From: Sinohyriopsis cumingii
Taxonomy: Eukaryota; Mollusca; Bivalvia; Unionida; Unionidae
Assembly: GCA_028554795.2 (NCBI GenBank)
Contig: JAPYKE020000037.1
Span: 1,408,501-1,472,500, forward strand
DNA: 64,000 nt
Direction of reading: 5' to 3'
Shown one piece after another: positions 39,258 through 52,700 of the stretch. Position 1 is the stretch's first letter, and every line of letters starts with the position of its first letter. The notes beneath the pieces were generated by a model. The model was not told the origin of the DNA. It saw only the letters and a program-made list of their open reading frames with translations, and did not search any database. The translations under genes were made by a program, and so were the position numbers.

Positions 39258-40942
39258 CTTGAAAGGGTCTGGTGTTTTATCCGGCGAACAATTTTACGCG
39301 AAGGTTGGTCTACATTCACATATTGCAACACAGAAGAAAGTGAGCGAAATTATATTTCTCGCCATGGAAAAGCTTTATTGCTCGGCCATACACTGTTATA
39401 ATTACATTAAGGAGGTGATCAATGTTAGGCAAGTAGTAATGCACAGGTTCCAAGTGCAACAAATTATAGTCCATTTGGGAAAGTCGCGCGAACTGGAGAC
39501 CAACAAGCTGTTCCTGTTTAAATTGTCATAATATGTTTCCACTAAATGTGTCCCCAGTTAGGAGCATCCGTTACCCTCACTGTTCTACAATAGGATAGGA
39601 CCAGTAATAGAAACTTGTTTCTCGCTAACTGATATATTGATATCAGAATGACGAAAATGCCCCCTCCCCTTCGTCACACACGCAAAGTCATATAAAACCA
39701 CATTTGTAATTTATTCTGTTGTAGACACATTTTAATAGCATTGTTTAGGGTTTAAAAAATGCTGCTTTGTAACTTCAACGATATGAGTGTTTCCCACTTG
39801 ACGAGAATCCCCAACTCGAAATATGCAGTTTGTTATGAAACTCAATCTACCCACCACCCAAAGGAAAAAAAGCTTAAAAAGGAAAGGAAAGGCTTTCTAA
39901 GTAAATCGATTATTTGCTGGTTCGAAATTTAAACGTTGACAGTCAAACGCGTTAGCTAATCAAAATTTCATTTAATCTAAACAGGCATTTCTTTTTATTT
40001 TCAATAGATTATCATATTGTGATTCATTTCATGTTCAGTATGTGTCATCACATGATGCAGAACACGTAGCACACATAGAAACAGAATAGAATACGTTAGA
40101 ATCAGATCATGAACAAGACCCAGGAAAATTTATAGAACTTACAGACAGTCACTCTGTAGCTGAAAGTGCTAACTGTATCCTGAGCCAGAGCTGTTCTCGT
40201 TCGGACATTTCTGTCATGTTTCATGATGATTGTGGAAATGTACAAGTAAGCCATCTCTCAACGGTATGTAACAAAGAAATAATGTGCGAGACTGAGAAAA
40301 GCTAAATGGAATCACAAACTGAAACAAATGGGACTGAAAGTAATTCATATGTATATAGGTAGAGTGATGGATTCTACTTTTAAGACTGTTGCGTCAAAGC
40401 GAAAGGCATTCAAACCCTAAAGGTAGACCGCGTAAACTTGGAGAATTTGACGAGGATTTGATTATCTTCATGTATAATTATCCACATGCAGCAAAATATC
40501 TAATGAGTGGATAGAAAACATTTAACAATATTTAAACCTCCTTGTTGCACGGTCAGATAGAGCGATATTTTAAAAAAGAATATGCCAGAGTCTTTCAAGA
40601 GGGTTATACCCAAGCTGTAGGGTTATACTAGACTGTACATAGATTGTGTTCGGAGACGCAAAGTTTTTTATGTAATACAAGTAGAATATATTCAGCTCAC
40701 AAGTCTCATATGACATGTAAAGTGTTGCGATGTATTAATTCAACAAGTACAAACACCCAAGTGTCACACCTCCAGGCCTGCAGTGTGCATAATAAAGAAA
40801 TAGCTGAATTAGGTTGGCCGATCGCCGCATGTGAGCGTTAGCATTCAATTATGGGAAACAACGCTTTTTCATTACTTATTTGGTAACTCCAATGGGCATT
40901 TATTTACGTTTCCTCCACCAAAGATAAACGGAGAGCTGAGTA
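39258..40942 (-). repeat. Large inverted repeat, right arm
   Basis: Inverted partner of 34215-35915. Relative to the left arm it lacks about 45 bp near 40468 and has small indels. Its plus strand carries coding-like frames: EQFYAKVGLHSHIATQKKV from 39287, and a later frame reading DHEQDPGKFIELTDSHS near 40105-40160. Both are interrupted by stops. No TIR-bounded transposon or known domain recognised. Confidence 0.9.
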
Positions 40943-42100
40943 ACAGAGCAGGGGAAACAACAAAGCGAATTGCTAACCGTTGTATTCATGCTGAACGTGC
41001 AATTGAATGAATGAATCATATTTTAGGATTTTTCAAGGCGCGGAACATATTTCTTTCCATGAACGTGTGTCAATAAATGTTGTTACATGTCCGCTACACA
41101 ATTTACTTCCTCCATTGATACAGGAAGCTTAAATAATGACAATCGAAAGGTGATTTGTGAAAATAACATTTTTACTTGCATGTTTTATTGTTCGTTGTTG
41201 CTCTGAAGTGAAAATATCTTTCAGTTTGTATAGTCATTCTAGGAAGTTTTAGATTCCAATGTTGACTTTTGTCACATCAACTTTGCTCTTTAATGTGGGC
41301 ACTGGTGTATAGTTTTTGTCATCAATAAATCCAACTATTGACATCCTTTTCTCATTCACTGCTTTGAAATGGAGAGAGAAAAAGAGAGAAAGAGAGAGAG
41401 AGATTATAGGAACGTCATCAGAAACAATCAAAATATACTGACTGGGTGTCATATTCACTAAATATCTCAAATTCACTTCCCTAAATTCAGGTGTTTAACT
41501 ATTGTCCTCTGATACCCAGCAACCAGTGGATTTTAACTGCAAAGTCAATCATCCCCAAGGCTCAATACATTTATAATATTTTGAATTCTCCTGAAAAAGT
41601 CTATGTTTTATTTCTTTCAAAAGTTCTAATTTTCTAAATCTTGAGAATCCATTCCAGTAATAATGCTATGAGCTGATGGTACACTCTTTATATTCTATGG
41701 AGTTTCTTTAATACTTTCTACACTCTTAACCAATTACGAAAACCTAATGATTGTCAGAATTTTACCAGTGGAAAGATGATATAAAGTCTCAATTTGAGGA
41801 ACATTTCTTTTAATTATGAAATTTTAGCATGGTGGGTGTAATCAAAACTACAAGGCTATTATATGTGTAAAATAATACCACAAGCATTTTGTTGAATTAT
41901 AATATAAACTGAGAAGACGTATGAAACATGATATTTTCAGATGAAATTGCTCTCCACTTAATTTTGGGTATAGCAACTATCCATATTCATATACTGTCTC
42001 AGGTAATTTTTACTTCATGATATTCATTATCACACAACTTTTCGCTCTGTAAAACTAGTTCTAATCCTACGGCACCGCAGATAAAAGCATTTAGCTTAGA
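40943..42100. other. Anonymous sequence with (GA)n tract
   Basis: GA-rich tract 41369-41402. Otherwise nothing recognised. Confidence 0.45.
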
Positions 42101-42109
42101 TATGATTAC

Positions 42110-42440
42110 ATTACTCCGTATCCTTTTCGTCTGCTTCTTCAGATGGATGTATATCCCGATAACGATAGACATTTCATTTCCAGCAAACTTTGATGTGGAT
42201 TGCAGTGTAAACAGTATACAAGATCTTCGGGACTTGCTCTTAAATGTGGATAGTGTTCATTCACAAAATGTCCATTCGCATTACTGCGAGAAGAGGGTGG
42301 ATATCCCTGGCGTTCGCCGTGTAACTGTGGTCAACAACGTCACCTTCTTCTTACCCTAAGAAACAGCGGTTTCACTAAACTGCAAATTGTAGCCAAGACT
42401 TTCACAATGTTTTCAGATGGCGTATCTGGCTTCTTATTCC
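42110..42440 (-). pseudogene. YqaJ-type exonuclease domain relic, copy 2
   Basis: The minus strand reads VNEHYPHLRASPEDLVYC, then LHCNPHQSLLEMKC. The ASPED and LLEMKC motifs fit the Asp and Glu-x-Lys catalytic signature of YqaJ nucleases better than copy 1 does. The domain is truncated soon after and frames are broken upstream. DNA similarity to 14.62-14.96 kb extends on both sides. A SAP-like segment lies 1.4 kb upstream on the same strand. Confidence 0.55.
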
Positions 42441-43129
42441 CAAACACAGAAGCTGAAGTGACTAACCAATTGTCTCTGCGTTTCTGTAAGCGTATTAATG
42501 AAAGTGTTTTCATCTTCAGTTATGTACATATAATCAAAATATGAAAGAAATATATATACATTCTGGACTACAAAAATCAACGGTGTTCATGTAGCAGAAG
42601 TTATTTCCGTGTAGTTTTGGCAAAGCAACTCTGCTTTTCGACCTTTGAGTATTGCCTGAAAAAATCATTTAACCAAGCAGAATTGGGGTTAACTGTTTCG
42701 TGTATTTACCGAAATCTTACCACTGTCGGATGAGCAGCACCACAGTCTTTGCAGAATTAACGTCCACAAACTGACACCTTAATGAACGAGGTTTTAAATG
42801 TAATGAATACCGTGTCCTGGGAATTCTTCTGTTATATAATCCTATATCGGTTTTTATCAATTCACATGCTTTTCAAGTGAGTGAAATCTACCTGGTGAAT
42901 TTCTAACTTGTGATGTCTGTGAGACAATAGAGGATTCACCAGCCCTGAAACGAACTATAGATTAATTAGGGATTTATTTTGCTTTTATCAGACAGAAACA
43001 GTTCTTTCTGAAAAAATAATAGTCGCACCTAAATTCATATGCCATCGCTCGTCACAGAACACTTAAAAGATGGCTTAACATTATAGCTGATTCAATGGTA
43101 CTGTAAGGCACACTCCCTTTCAGAATTAA

Positions 43130-43209
43130 TGCATCATACAATAATAATAATAACAATAATAATAATAACAACGATACTGCCACTACTTCTTGTGATAATA
43201 ATAATAATG

Positions 43210-43243
<34 letters not shown>

Positions 43244-43320
43244 TAATAATAATAATGTTGTATAATACCAGAATAATAACAGCAACAACATCTACTACTA
43301 CTACTAATAACAATAATAAT
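43130..43320. repeat. (AAT)n-rich low-complexity tract
   Basis: Interrupted AAT/ACA units over about 190 bp, then CTA units. Confidence 0.9.
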
Positions 43321-43853
43321 GGTGCAGTTTACATATCCCAAAAGTCTGGAAAGTACTACAATAGCTCAAATTATATTCGTCATGATCATCACTGGTGTGA
43401 TCCTTACAATAATGTAAATTGCGTTTGATAAACACATTGTGTGAATGATCAGTTCTTTGAAAATATATATTTGCAGTGATCAATTGTGTGCAAAATGCAT
43501 TATGTACTATTTGGGTATACTTGGATATGTCATCTTACTGATAGTATACATGTACATACCATGACACACAGATGCATTCTGCTGTATGAACTCTGCCAGC
43601 AACTTTCTAATCAAACGCCCAAGTGTCATATGCTGGCTTCTTCTTTCTATCCCTCGTTGGAATGGACGGAAGGTATTCACATTGTACAAATGAATCTGAG
43701 CACGTCTATGATACACAATTGTCAGGCTTTTCTTGTTAGAGCACTCTTGATTTCAATTTTCTTCTAAAGAAAGTGGGTTTTCATCAAATACCCCATGTTT
43801 TCCTAATATTAAATAGTTGTAAAGCTTCTTATATGTGAACAATCTGATAACCA

Positions 43854-44069
43854 TCATGTCTTTAATTCCGATGTCTGAGGCAGATTTTCTCCAAGTGATG
43901 ACAAGATTGTATCTTTAAAAATAGGCGTGTTATTTGATTCATCAATTTTGTCTAATACCAGAGATTTCGCCCAAAGAGGTCTTTCGAATAATTCTGATTT
44001 ATTCCGGAATGTTGGCTGTTCGAATTTTCTCAAAAAGTTCTGCAATTCTTTCTTTTTTATGTAATGCAT
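43854..44069 (-). pseudogene. SAP-like motif segment
   Basis: The minus-strand frame contains KKKELQNFLRKF, six residues, then NKSELFERPLWAKSL. This resembles the SAP helix-extended-helix motif (KELxxFLxxxG...KxELxxR), a DNA-binding motif that in invertebrate proteins can precede YqaJ nuclease domains. It has the same strand as the YqaJ relic at 42.1-42.4 kb. The resemblance is modest and the frames between them are broken. Confidence 0.35.
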
Positions 44070-46129
44070 TTGTTTGTCCGTTCTTTAGATAATAAACGTC
44101 TGATGTATATTACGTGCAAAATCTAGAAGGCCGATCAGGTTACACAACTGCAACAAACCGGCTTATCAAAATTGATTTACAAATGTTGAACTGTACACTG
44201 TGAGAGGGGTTTGAAATCACTCAGTACTGCGCCATGGTTAGTATAACAAAATGACAAACACTTGGAAAGGTCGAATTCTATTGATTTAACTTTCAAATTG
44301 CGCATGTCCAGGTGGGTGGCGCTTATGGGGATAAGAACATTGTATTGAGAAATAAACAACAAAGCTAGTTGTGACTGGTGCATTACATTAGAGTTGTAGT
44401 TTCTAAAACGATTAAAATAGTTGAGACCCTTGGCAACATGTGAGATTATAATTTATACCAGATCATATTTTGTCTATTTATTGCCTTTTAAAAATGTGAT
44501 ACACATAATTGAAGATGCGGCAATTGTGACTGGATAACTCTTACTCATGTTTAGTTTCAGCAGAGTTATCGGAGGAGTGCCTGGTTATGTCCATGTCGTA
44601 TTGTCAATATAATATTGTTCTCGTTGACAGTTTGTCAGCCGTATGCTGAGGTAGAATAAAAAGTATATTTTTTCACGAGTGCATTAGCACTGAGGTGCCC
44701 TGAAACCTATATAGGAAACAACAGCATCGCAGTGTATACATAGAAACACATACATATGGGCACAATTATTAAACTGTTCTAGTTTGGCTTAATAACACTA
44801 ATGGACACTGTACATTTTTGCACAACTAATGTCCGGCTTGAAACACAAATGTGTATGAAATTTTCATAAAATAATGCATTAGGGCTTCGGAGAGGTGCTT
44901 TTGATCAAGAAATGGCAGACCGAACATTTTATGCCTGATGACTTTATGTCGGTGGAAATATCTCCAAGACTGGCATATATGCAACACATTTTATTTTGTA
45001 AACACAATGCAAATGATTCTGGCGAAATAATGACTTTTATAAATTTCAAAATATGGAAAATGTTGTATAAAAGGCAATTATCTTGTTCTTGTAAGGCATG
45101 CCACAATCCAGGTTAGAAAATACTATAGGGCTCAAGGAAGGAACTGGTTCAGTCGTCGTAGATCGCTTTATATCATATAGGATATTCTAGTATGAGTAAT
45201 TTTAGTAATTTATGAAAGATGTTGTATTCTTGTTCACTTTTCATTTACTTGTCCTGGAATTATTGTCCCTTTATGTACACTTTCTTGCCTTGAAATTCGA
45301 CATGCAATTTATTTAGGTAATTTCTTTTGTATTCCCGTTTGTTAAAGTAGCTGGAATATCACTAGAGAAGAGCAGATTCTTTAAGTCATCATATCCCACT
45401 GACACTTGCATAAACCCAGTTATAACCTACTATTGACTTTCAATTAATTATGTATATGTATATCCAGTTGTTGCTTTGGAATTTCCTCATGCAAGGTCAA
45501 CCGTCTTACTGACAACGATATTAGTCACCTATTGCCCATTCCCTCCCTTTAAGTATATACTGTTAATTGCATCCCATCGCAATAATACAAAATAGCATGG
45601 GAACATATTTGCATGCTTATGGAAGACTGCACTCCACATGCTTGCATTCTAGAGAATACAAAATATGTGATATAAACAGGCCCGTCATCTCAGAGAACAA
45701 CATTACATCACTATTTCTGTCTCCGATAGATAAAGAATCCTGAATTTTAAGTTATCACTTTATAAAGACTTAATGTTGGATAATTTAATTACATACAAGT
45801 TAATACATGTTTAGATGATCGAATTTATATATCATGGCTAATATAACAGAGGAAATAAAAATACAGCACTTACGTCTATTATGCAGTTATCTCCCTTACA
45901 CCATACATGACATTTCACTAAGTAGAACGCATATTTTGTGTGCTTCGTGTTGAAATTAAAGTTCAGATTTGTTCAATGTTAAATTAGGCATCCGTCGTGA
46001 TACAAATGGTAGTAAAAGCGAGTTAATAATTTCTCACAAGATGGTTTATAAAGTTTAAAATTTGATACAGCTGAAATGTGGTTTGGGTATTATTGTACCT
46101 AAAATAAGTGTCTCATTCTTAATATCATG
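44070..46129. other. Anonymous sequence
   Basis: Short ORFs on both strands (for example 44895-45116 plus) without recognisable domains. No repeat recognised. Confidence 0.4.

Positions 46130-46211
<82 letters not shown>
46130..46211. repeat. (TA)n microsatellite
   Basis: About 82 bp of TA dinucleotide. Confidence 0.97.
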
Positions 46212-46213
<2 letters not shown>

Positions 46214-48419
46214 CTCAATAATTGTTACAGATGGAAATGCACGTTCCTTAACTTGACGTTTTGGTGATTGTAGAATAAGTCGTAGTACAGTTTCCTCCGG
46301 ACTGCCCTTGGGGCATTACCTCCACATGCTTGTCATAGGTAATGTCATCAAACGTTCTTTTCTCGCGTTTCTTTTGGTGTTGCTTTTGTCCTTTTTGATT
46401 TTGTATCTCCTTTCTTTTCGATGCACAGTTTCCTCCTGTTTTTAACTTGACCTGACTCGCTATACTTATTGTTTATCTTTGACATTTGTCTGATTTGTTC
46501 CCCATATTTCACTCCAAATCTATCACAACTACTTAAGAGCTGTAACCAAAAATATATGTTGACAGAATCGCTTATTACATTAATTATTTGTCAAAACACA
46601 AATGATGGAAACTTTCTATTTGTGCTAAAAAGGGCACGGGTAGGCTGACGTTTTTTTAAAGGAGTGGAGGTTTGTGACCTCATAAATGCAGTCAGTGTTG
46701 AAAGCTTATACTTTATAATAACATTACTTTATGTCCAACTGTTTCCGAAGTTAATTTCTGAGTTTAAGAAAAATATAACAATTTTATTTGAAGTCTCTCT
46801 TTTGAAGCCGGACAGGTACATGCTAATGAGTACATTGACTTTTCGCCTGGTTGTTACATGATATGATGTAATGTCATTTATTCCATATTACCCATGTGAA
46901 GTGCTGTAAGTGTTGATATGAAAAAGAAAACCCACAATGGATAGTTAAAACAATTGATTATATTTCAAAAATTAGTATGGCAGATTTTGGTGTAAGGACT
47001 GCACATATATCTAATCTAAATTCCCTTTCTTTTAGCTTATTTATTTTGACTAAAAAAAATGAAAAGGGAAGTAACTTCAATTTTACTTTTCCTTCATGTA
47101 TCCTATATTTTGTTCGAATAGTTGAGTTTGTCTAACATTTGAAAGATATTTCTTTCTTGTGTGTTTATCATAAACAAAAATAACATAAATAATGAAAATA
47201 AATCCTTATTTCACGTGTATCTGGTATTGTGTGTGCTATTTGTTGTTTCACGTCTTTTCTATTACAGGCCAATTTTAACAAGGTCCTGGAATTTCCATCT
47301 TTAGTGACCCATTTATCGACTAAACCTGTTAATTCTCTTAATGTAAAACCTGATTCTATAAAGCCTAAAAGGAAAACATATATATGTAAAAAAACGACAA
47401 ATAATTGTTGAAGTTGGTCGTGTTTTTGTTTCGTACGTGTGTATGATTATTAGTGTAATAGGATAACGGTTTAGTGTTTTTGTTTCCCAAGTCTCCATGT
47501 GTCTGTAGCGCATATTCTTCTAGCTTGATTTCACAAGCTTCTCCATAGTATGTCCACTTCGCGTAGCGCCATGTGGCATAGCCGCATTTTCGTCACTAGA
47601 CTGGTGCTGGGTTGCGGACCGCACCGGGTTACACCATCAGAGTGGGTGACACCAAAATGACTGTCTAAAATTTGTTTGAATTTTTGTGCAGGAAGGAGGT
47701 CCATGGGGGTGATACCATGAGTTACCTCACTGGGTGACACCTTCCTTATTAACACTGCTGCATAGCCCCATGGTATACGTACCTGGTACCGATACGTTGA
47801 AACAGTTTTGACGTTAATATGCCAAGTTCAATCGCATCCTTTATAGACACAAATTATTTTGTCATGAGCGGTCCCATTGAGTTTTACGTCGTTAAAAAGA
47901 ACTTGGAGTTTGTCGTTGTCTAGATTTGCTTGCTTTGCTCTGTTGCAAATAGTAGGGCTTTTGCTTTTTCTGTATCTATAATCATAGTGTTCTGTCGTAA
48001 TGAACAGGACTTTCGGATTATCTGTATTTATAACCATACTGTTCTTTATGCACCATACTTTAAGTCTGTTAAGTGTATCTTGTTAATTATTTACTAGTTC
48101 AGTTTTGATTTTCTCTGACTCCTAAATGACGGTTGAAGATATTGAACTCCTTATCTTAACACGTACACAGTCGAATGGCAGACTTCCAAGGAAATCTAAA
48201 CTTATGTCAAACTTTTGTTCAAATTATATATCACATTACAACATTACGCGGACACGAACACCCGCCACATGAAAATATAAAAATAAAACAAACGAAAAGA
48301 AAAGAAGATATATTTATAGTGGATCCATGGTTGATAAATGTATGTGTTTGATAAGTACTGAATGTTTATATATGTGCTTCATTACCTGGCGTAAATTTTA
48401 ACTACCTGATAGTGAAAAT
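46212..48419. other. Anonymous sequence, includes a GC-richer patch at 47.54-47.76 kb
   Basis: A possible acceptor (TTTCTATTACAG before 47268) leads into a 48-codon frame ending at 47411. The 47.54-47.76 kb patch is GC-richer, with GGGTGACACC-type motifs recurring in it. No gene is supported. Confidence 0.35.
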
Positions 48420-48943
48420 CTTTGGAAGAAAACATCTTTGATTTTCAAAACAAATATTGGTTGAATATGAAACCATTTCGAAATGCTTACCGACAGGCAT
48501 AGTTGCCTAGATATGACGAATTTTGCCAACTTCCCGTGGAAAAATACGCGCTGTAGTAAATTAGTTTATCACCTTAAATGCATTTGTTTCTGAGAAGACA
48601 GAAACCATCTACTGCTAAAAAATACCCACTTCGTAACCATTGCAGTACTGAGTTCTGAAATTGTTTTTGTAAAGAAAACTTTCTGAAATGATTGACATTA
48701 TTTTGTACAAAAATAAGTCATGTCTAATAATCTTTAATTCATGTATATAGTTTTCGTTACCTTTGTAAGCACGAGAATTTTATTATAGCAGACGCGAGAT
48801 AAACTTTGATGTAACATTCCTTTTTATAACTGAAATGATTGTACAATTGAGGTCTCATTCACACAAATACTAAAACCGGAGGAACTGGACTTAATTTGAT
48901 GCCCATGCCACAAATGGACCGTACTTAGTACGCTCAAGTATCC

Positions 48944-48945
<2 letters not shown>
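48420..48945 (+). repeat. Duplicated segment (partner at 36.16-36.76 kb)
   Basis: Same orientation and block order as the partner, ending at GTACTTAGTACGCTCAAGTA just before the TA array. Confidence 0.7.

Positions 48946-48946
<1 letters not shown>

Positions 48947-49009
<63 letters not shown>
48947..49009. repeat. (TA)n microsatellite
   Basis: About 63 bp of TA dinucleotide. Confidence 0.97.
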
Positions 49010-49011
<2 letters not shown>

Positions 49012-51406
49012 TGCCTGTGCAGTTTGTGGATGAATCTAGGTTTTAGTATGGTTTACCGCCCATTGAAGTTTACATATTGCAGATTTTATGAGAAGAAACC
49101 AATGAATACTAATGTGAAGTTTTTACCTCAAACTATACAAAACTAAAATTATGTGAAATTAGGTTTGGGTTGGTGTCTCTCTGCACAACAACACTTTATA
49201 AGTTATATATTAAAGTGTCTTGACTATGGATACGCAAAGGTAGCCGATCCGGGTAAGATCCGATGGTGTACATTGTGCCCGTACCTTACGGTTTGGGACT
49301 CAAACTCCGTAACAACTCAAAAGAAATCAGCACCCGACAACTACTTGTATAGTCAACCAGAATGATAGATAAAACATGCATAACGATATGCAGGAATAGG
49401 ACAGAATTATATTTTACAAATAAAAATAGAGCAACGGAGTTAGGTGTAATTTCCATAATAAGAGATAAAAGCATAATAGCGCTTTGCAACAATGGACATG
49501 CTATTCATAAATTGACCTCAAATGGACATTGAACCATCTTTAATGACTACGTCTTGCGTACATGTAAACAGTCATGAATGGCCGATTGCAGAGATACGAC
49601 GATAATCAGTCAGAAAACGCTCATGCCATGCATGACCAATCCCGTGTCTACAAGAAAGAAGGAAGAATACATGAGACAGAATAGTCGATTGAGAAAGAGG
49701 GAAGAATACATGAGACAGAATAGTGGATTGAGTGAAACCCTTGTACAAGACCTCTTAGACCGAGTGGAAGAAATATAACTTTAGCCTAGCATAACATGCA
49801 TTAGGAGATAGATGGTCAATTTTAGAATGTCTTAAGTCTATGGTTTGAACTTAAGCAACAAGATCAAGTAAAATACAAAATGCAATTCAAGTTTCCAAAA
49901 CATAAATTTATTTTTAAAAAAATATAAAATCAAAGAAATTGAAATAAATAAAAATTAAATGAATCTAATTCTAATAATGTACTATCAATTTAACACTAAT
50001 CCTGAAATTTTTCTAAGCTAATCGGAACGAGGCTTGACTAGTGCTTATTTCTTACTGTTATTACACTGAATTCAACAGAGTTATTAACCCAAATAGTATT
50101 GCTTTAATGTAATCTCGTTATTGAAGAATAGCAGTGAAGTTCTTGAACGTTTTACACAATCCGATGCAATTAGTTAATATTCAAATCCTTGTGTATAATC
50201 ACTTAATCCTCAAAGCACTAACTGCTTAAATCTAATATTATTCACTCTGACATATCCAATAACACGAAAATGAAAATTTCCTCTCCGGCTACGTGCATCT
50301 GGAAAAAAGAACATGATGCGTGTAACTTCATTATATAGTGTCATTTTGCGCTTCAAATAAAGAAATTTGATCCCATATAATTGCTTGAACAATTACATCT
50401 TATCATTTCAAAACAGCTTAAACAGTCGTAAATAAAAACAGTCATGTTCTGACCTTCAGCTCAAAATGAACCGTTCATATGCTAGAGTATACGTAATTGC
50501 CTTCTATAGGGCAAGTGTACTTTGAGTTTCATCTTGTTTACGCAACCCACACTCAAACTTGCTTGACATTTCTGACATGTTTAATTGCTGATTACATCTT
50601 AGATCGACCTTGTCATGAATGGAACTCTTACTAAAGAGTATTCATGCGCTTTTATAACAGTACTAACAATTGAATTAAGGAAGTTAAAATATACCTTCAT
50701 AGTCTCAATCGACTCAAATAAAAGTTAAATTACAACATCAAACGTTGATCCATAATTCCGTAAGAAATGGCAGAGCAGTTTGTGGTTACTATGATTGCGG
50801 AAGGAAGTGAAAAGCAAAGAGATAAACAAATATAGCTGGAACAAAAACAGCAAGAATGGTATCTCCAATTAGAGCAGTGGGGGCTTATTTAGGAATAGCA
50901 GTAATGGTAACAATATCACTTGTTCCCAATAGATAGTTTATTGTGTGAGAGAAATTATTACTCACTTTAGCCTATCCGTGTCCATGAATAATGTGGATGC
51001 AAACAAAAGGGTCCATAGATGTTAGGACTGTGAAGCATGGTCGTTGATTTGCGACGACTCATGAAGGTGTGGCCAGTAAAAGTAGTCCTTGTCAGGACTA
51101 CTACAATAATAAGTTTAATGGCTTTCAACAATAAAGGATACTACTCATTATTGTCAAAACACTTTTCTTTCTTAGTACTTTTAGTAGATTATGTGTATTT
51201 TGTTGTCTATTTCTGTATGCATTTGGTACGACTCAGTGGTCTTAAACTATGCAACAAAAAGAGAGCGAAACCAGAAAGTTGAGTAAAATTAAATTAATTT
51301 CCCTAGCACACAAGGTGAAAAAGACACAGTATAGCGAATTAAATCTGCAATAATTAATAATGTTCTATCACAGGTCTAAAGGCATAGACTTTTCCGAATC
51401 TGTTTA
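49010..51406. other. Anonymous sequence with a 39-bp tandem duplication
   Basis: GAAGAATACATGAGACAGAA at 49662 recurs at 49701 with one substitution in 32 bases, within a 66-codon ORF (49578-49778) that lacks a recognisable domain. Otherwise nothing. Confidence 0.45.
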
Positions 51407-51500
51407 ATAGTTTTGAACATGCTGATGTATCAATAGTATTGAACCTGGTGATGTACCAATTGTCTTGAATGTGTTGATGTTCCAATAGTCTTGATGTATC
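51407..51500. repeat. 26-bp minisatellite, about 3.6 copies
   Basis: Units start at 51407, 51433, 51459 and 51485. Consensus is close to AT(A/T)GTxTTGAAC followed by xTGxTGATGTxxCA, with exactly 26 bp per full unit. Confidence 0.9.
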
Positions 51501-52299
51501 GTAACGACATAATCCAGATTGTCTTTTAATCAATTCACACAAATCCCAAATATTTGTGTTAAGATCCAGTCAATAAAAACTTTAGTCATTCCAATGAATG
51601 AGTCAAATAATTCCTCCAGAATTATATCTGAACAAAATAAAAAATTCTGATCATAGATTCCCAAACAGGAATGAAGACTTTGCTATAATAAAACTCTTTA
51701 TATAGAAATTGTCACATGACCTATGACGCAACAGAATGTTCTGGAGAACTGATAATTCCTAATGGAAATTTCCATCAAACTCGTAAACATTGTCAAGCAT
51801 TGAACTTAAATCTAAGTCAACATCTGGTTTACTTCTTAGAATCAAGACAAAACTAGGGTACACAAAGCATGGCAATAATCAAGTAGGAAAGCATTTTACC
51901 CTCAATCACGGACAAAGATCGAGTACAGAACTAGATAAAATATACGTAACACTTTAAATATCTTCTCTTTCTCCTTTTGTGCGTATGTGTCTGTTTGAGT
52001 GCTGGTATATTTCCTACATCCCCACTTGATGGATATATGATGGTATGGTTGTGACACTGGTTGGATTGCCAACTGGTATGTAATTGACCGTTACTTATCC
52101 CTACCTTCCATCAACTGTTTTGTTTGTTCGGTGGATGCTGGTTGTTCAAGGTGGATGATGGATTGTCATTAACGGTGTTTAGTGAATATTACCTATCTCT
52201 GTCTTCCTTCATTAGTTTGTTGTAAAAGCGGATGTTGGAATGTACAAATGGATACATGAATAAAAGCGCGCGTACTGGTCTGTACGAATGGTTGTTAAC
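51501..52299. other. Anonymous sequence
   Basis: No gene recognised. Confidence 0.4.
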
Positions 52300-52700
52300 C
52301 AGTAAGAAGATCTGTGTTGGTCAGTTAGACTGTGTGATGTTTTCTACGGCTGTCAGTTCGTAACCATTCAAATATTCCAGAAATTCCAGAGGCTTAAGCC
52401 CCATGGTTATTTCTCACGTGCACACCGATGGTACGTAACCTTGAGATCACGCATATTCCCAAAGGTTCCAAAATATTAAATTTCCATTAGTCTTCAAAGC
52501 GTCTCACAATTCTAAATTATTGGATGTCCCTGGTGTGTATAAAATGTTAATTTGTCGCAGGTGAAAGCTCAATACTTTTACGTCATTTTGAATGAATATT
52601 ACATTTAATTCAAAGTTACTTCTTGTTACATGATTTTATTCACATGTGACAAAATGCTTTGAAATGGGAGATAATGCAGATTCATGTTTCATTGCCGGTT
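52300..52700 (+). repeat. Duplicated segment, copy 2 (partner at 27.7-28.1 kb)
   Basis: See shared blocks under the 27.69-28.13 kb entry. It is followed at 52.98-53.16 kb by sequence like the 3' half of R1/R2 (GAGTCTTTAGGG, CCGAGATATTAC, AAAGTCAGAACAACTCCCTA). Confidence 0.65.

Noticed and set aside
42102..42359. 85-aa plus-strand ORF
   Set aside because: Antisense to the YqaJ-like relic, which has the recognisable motifs.
47268..47411. Possible terminal coding exon after a good acceptor
   Set aside because: Only 48 codons, no domain, no partner exon found.
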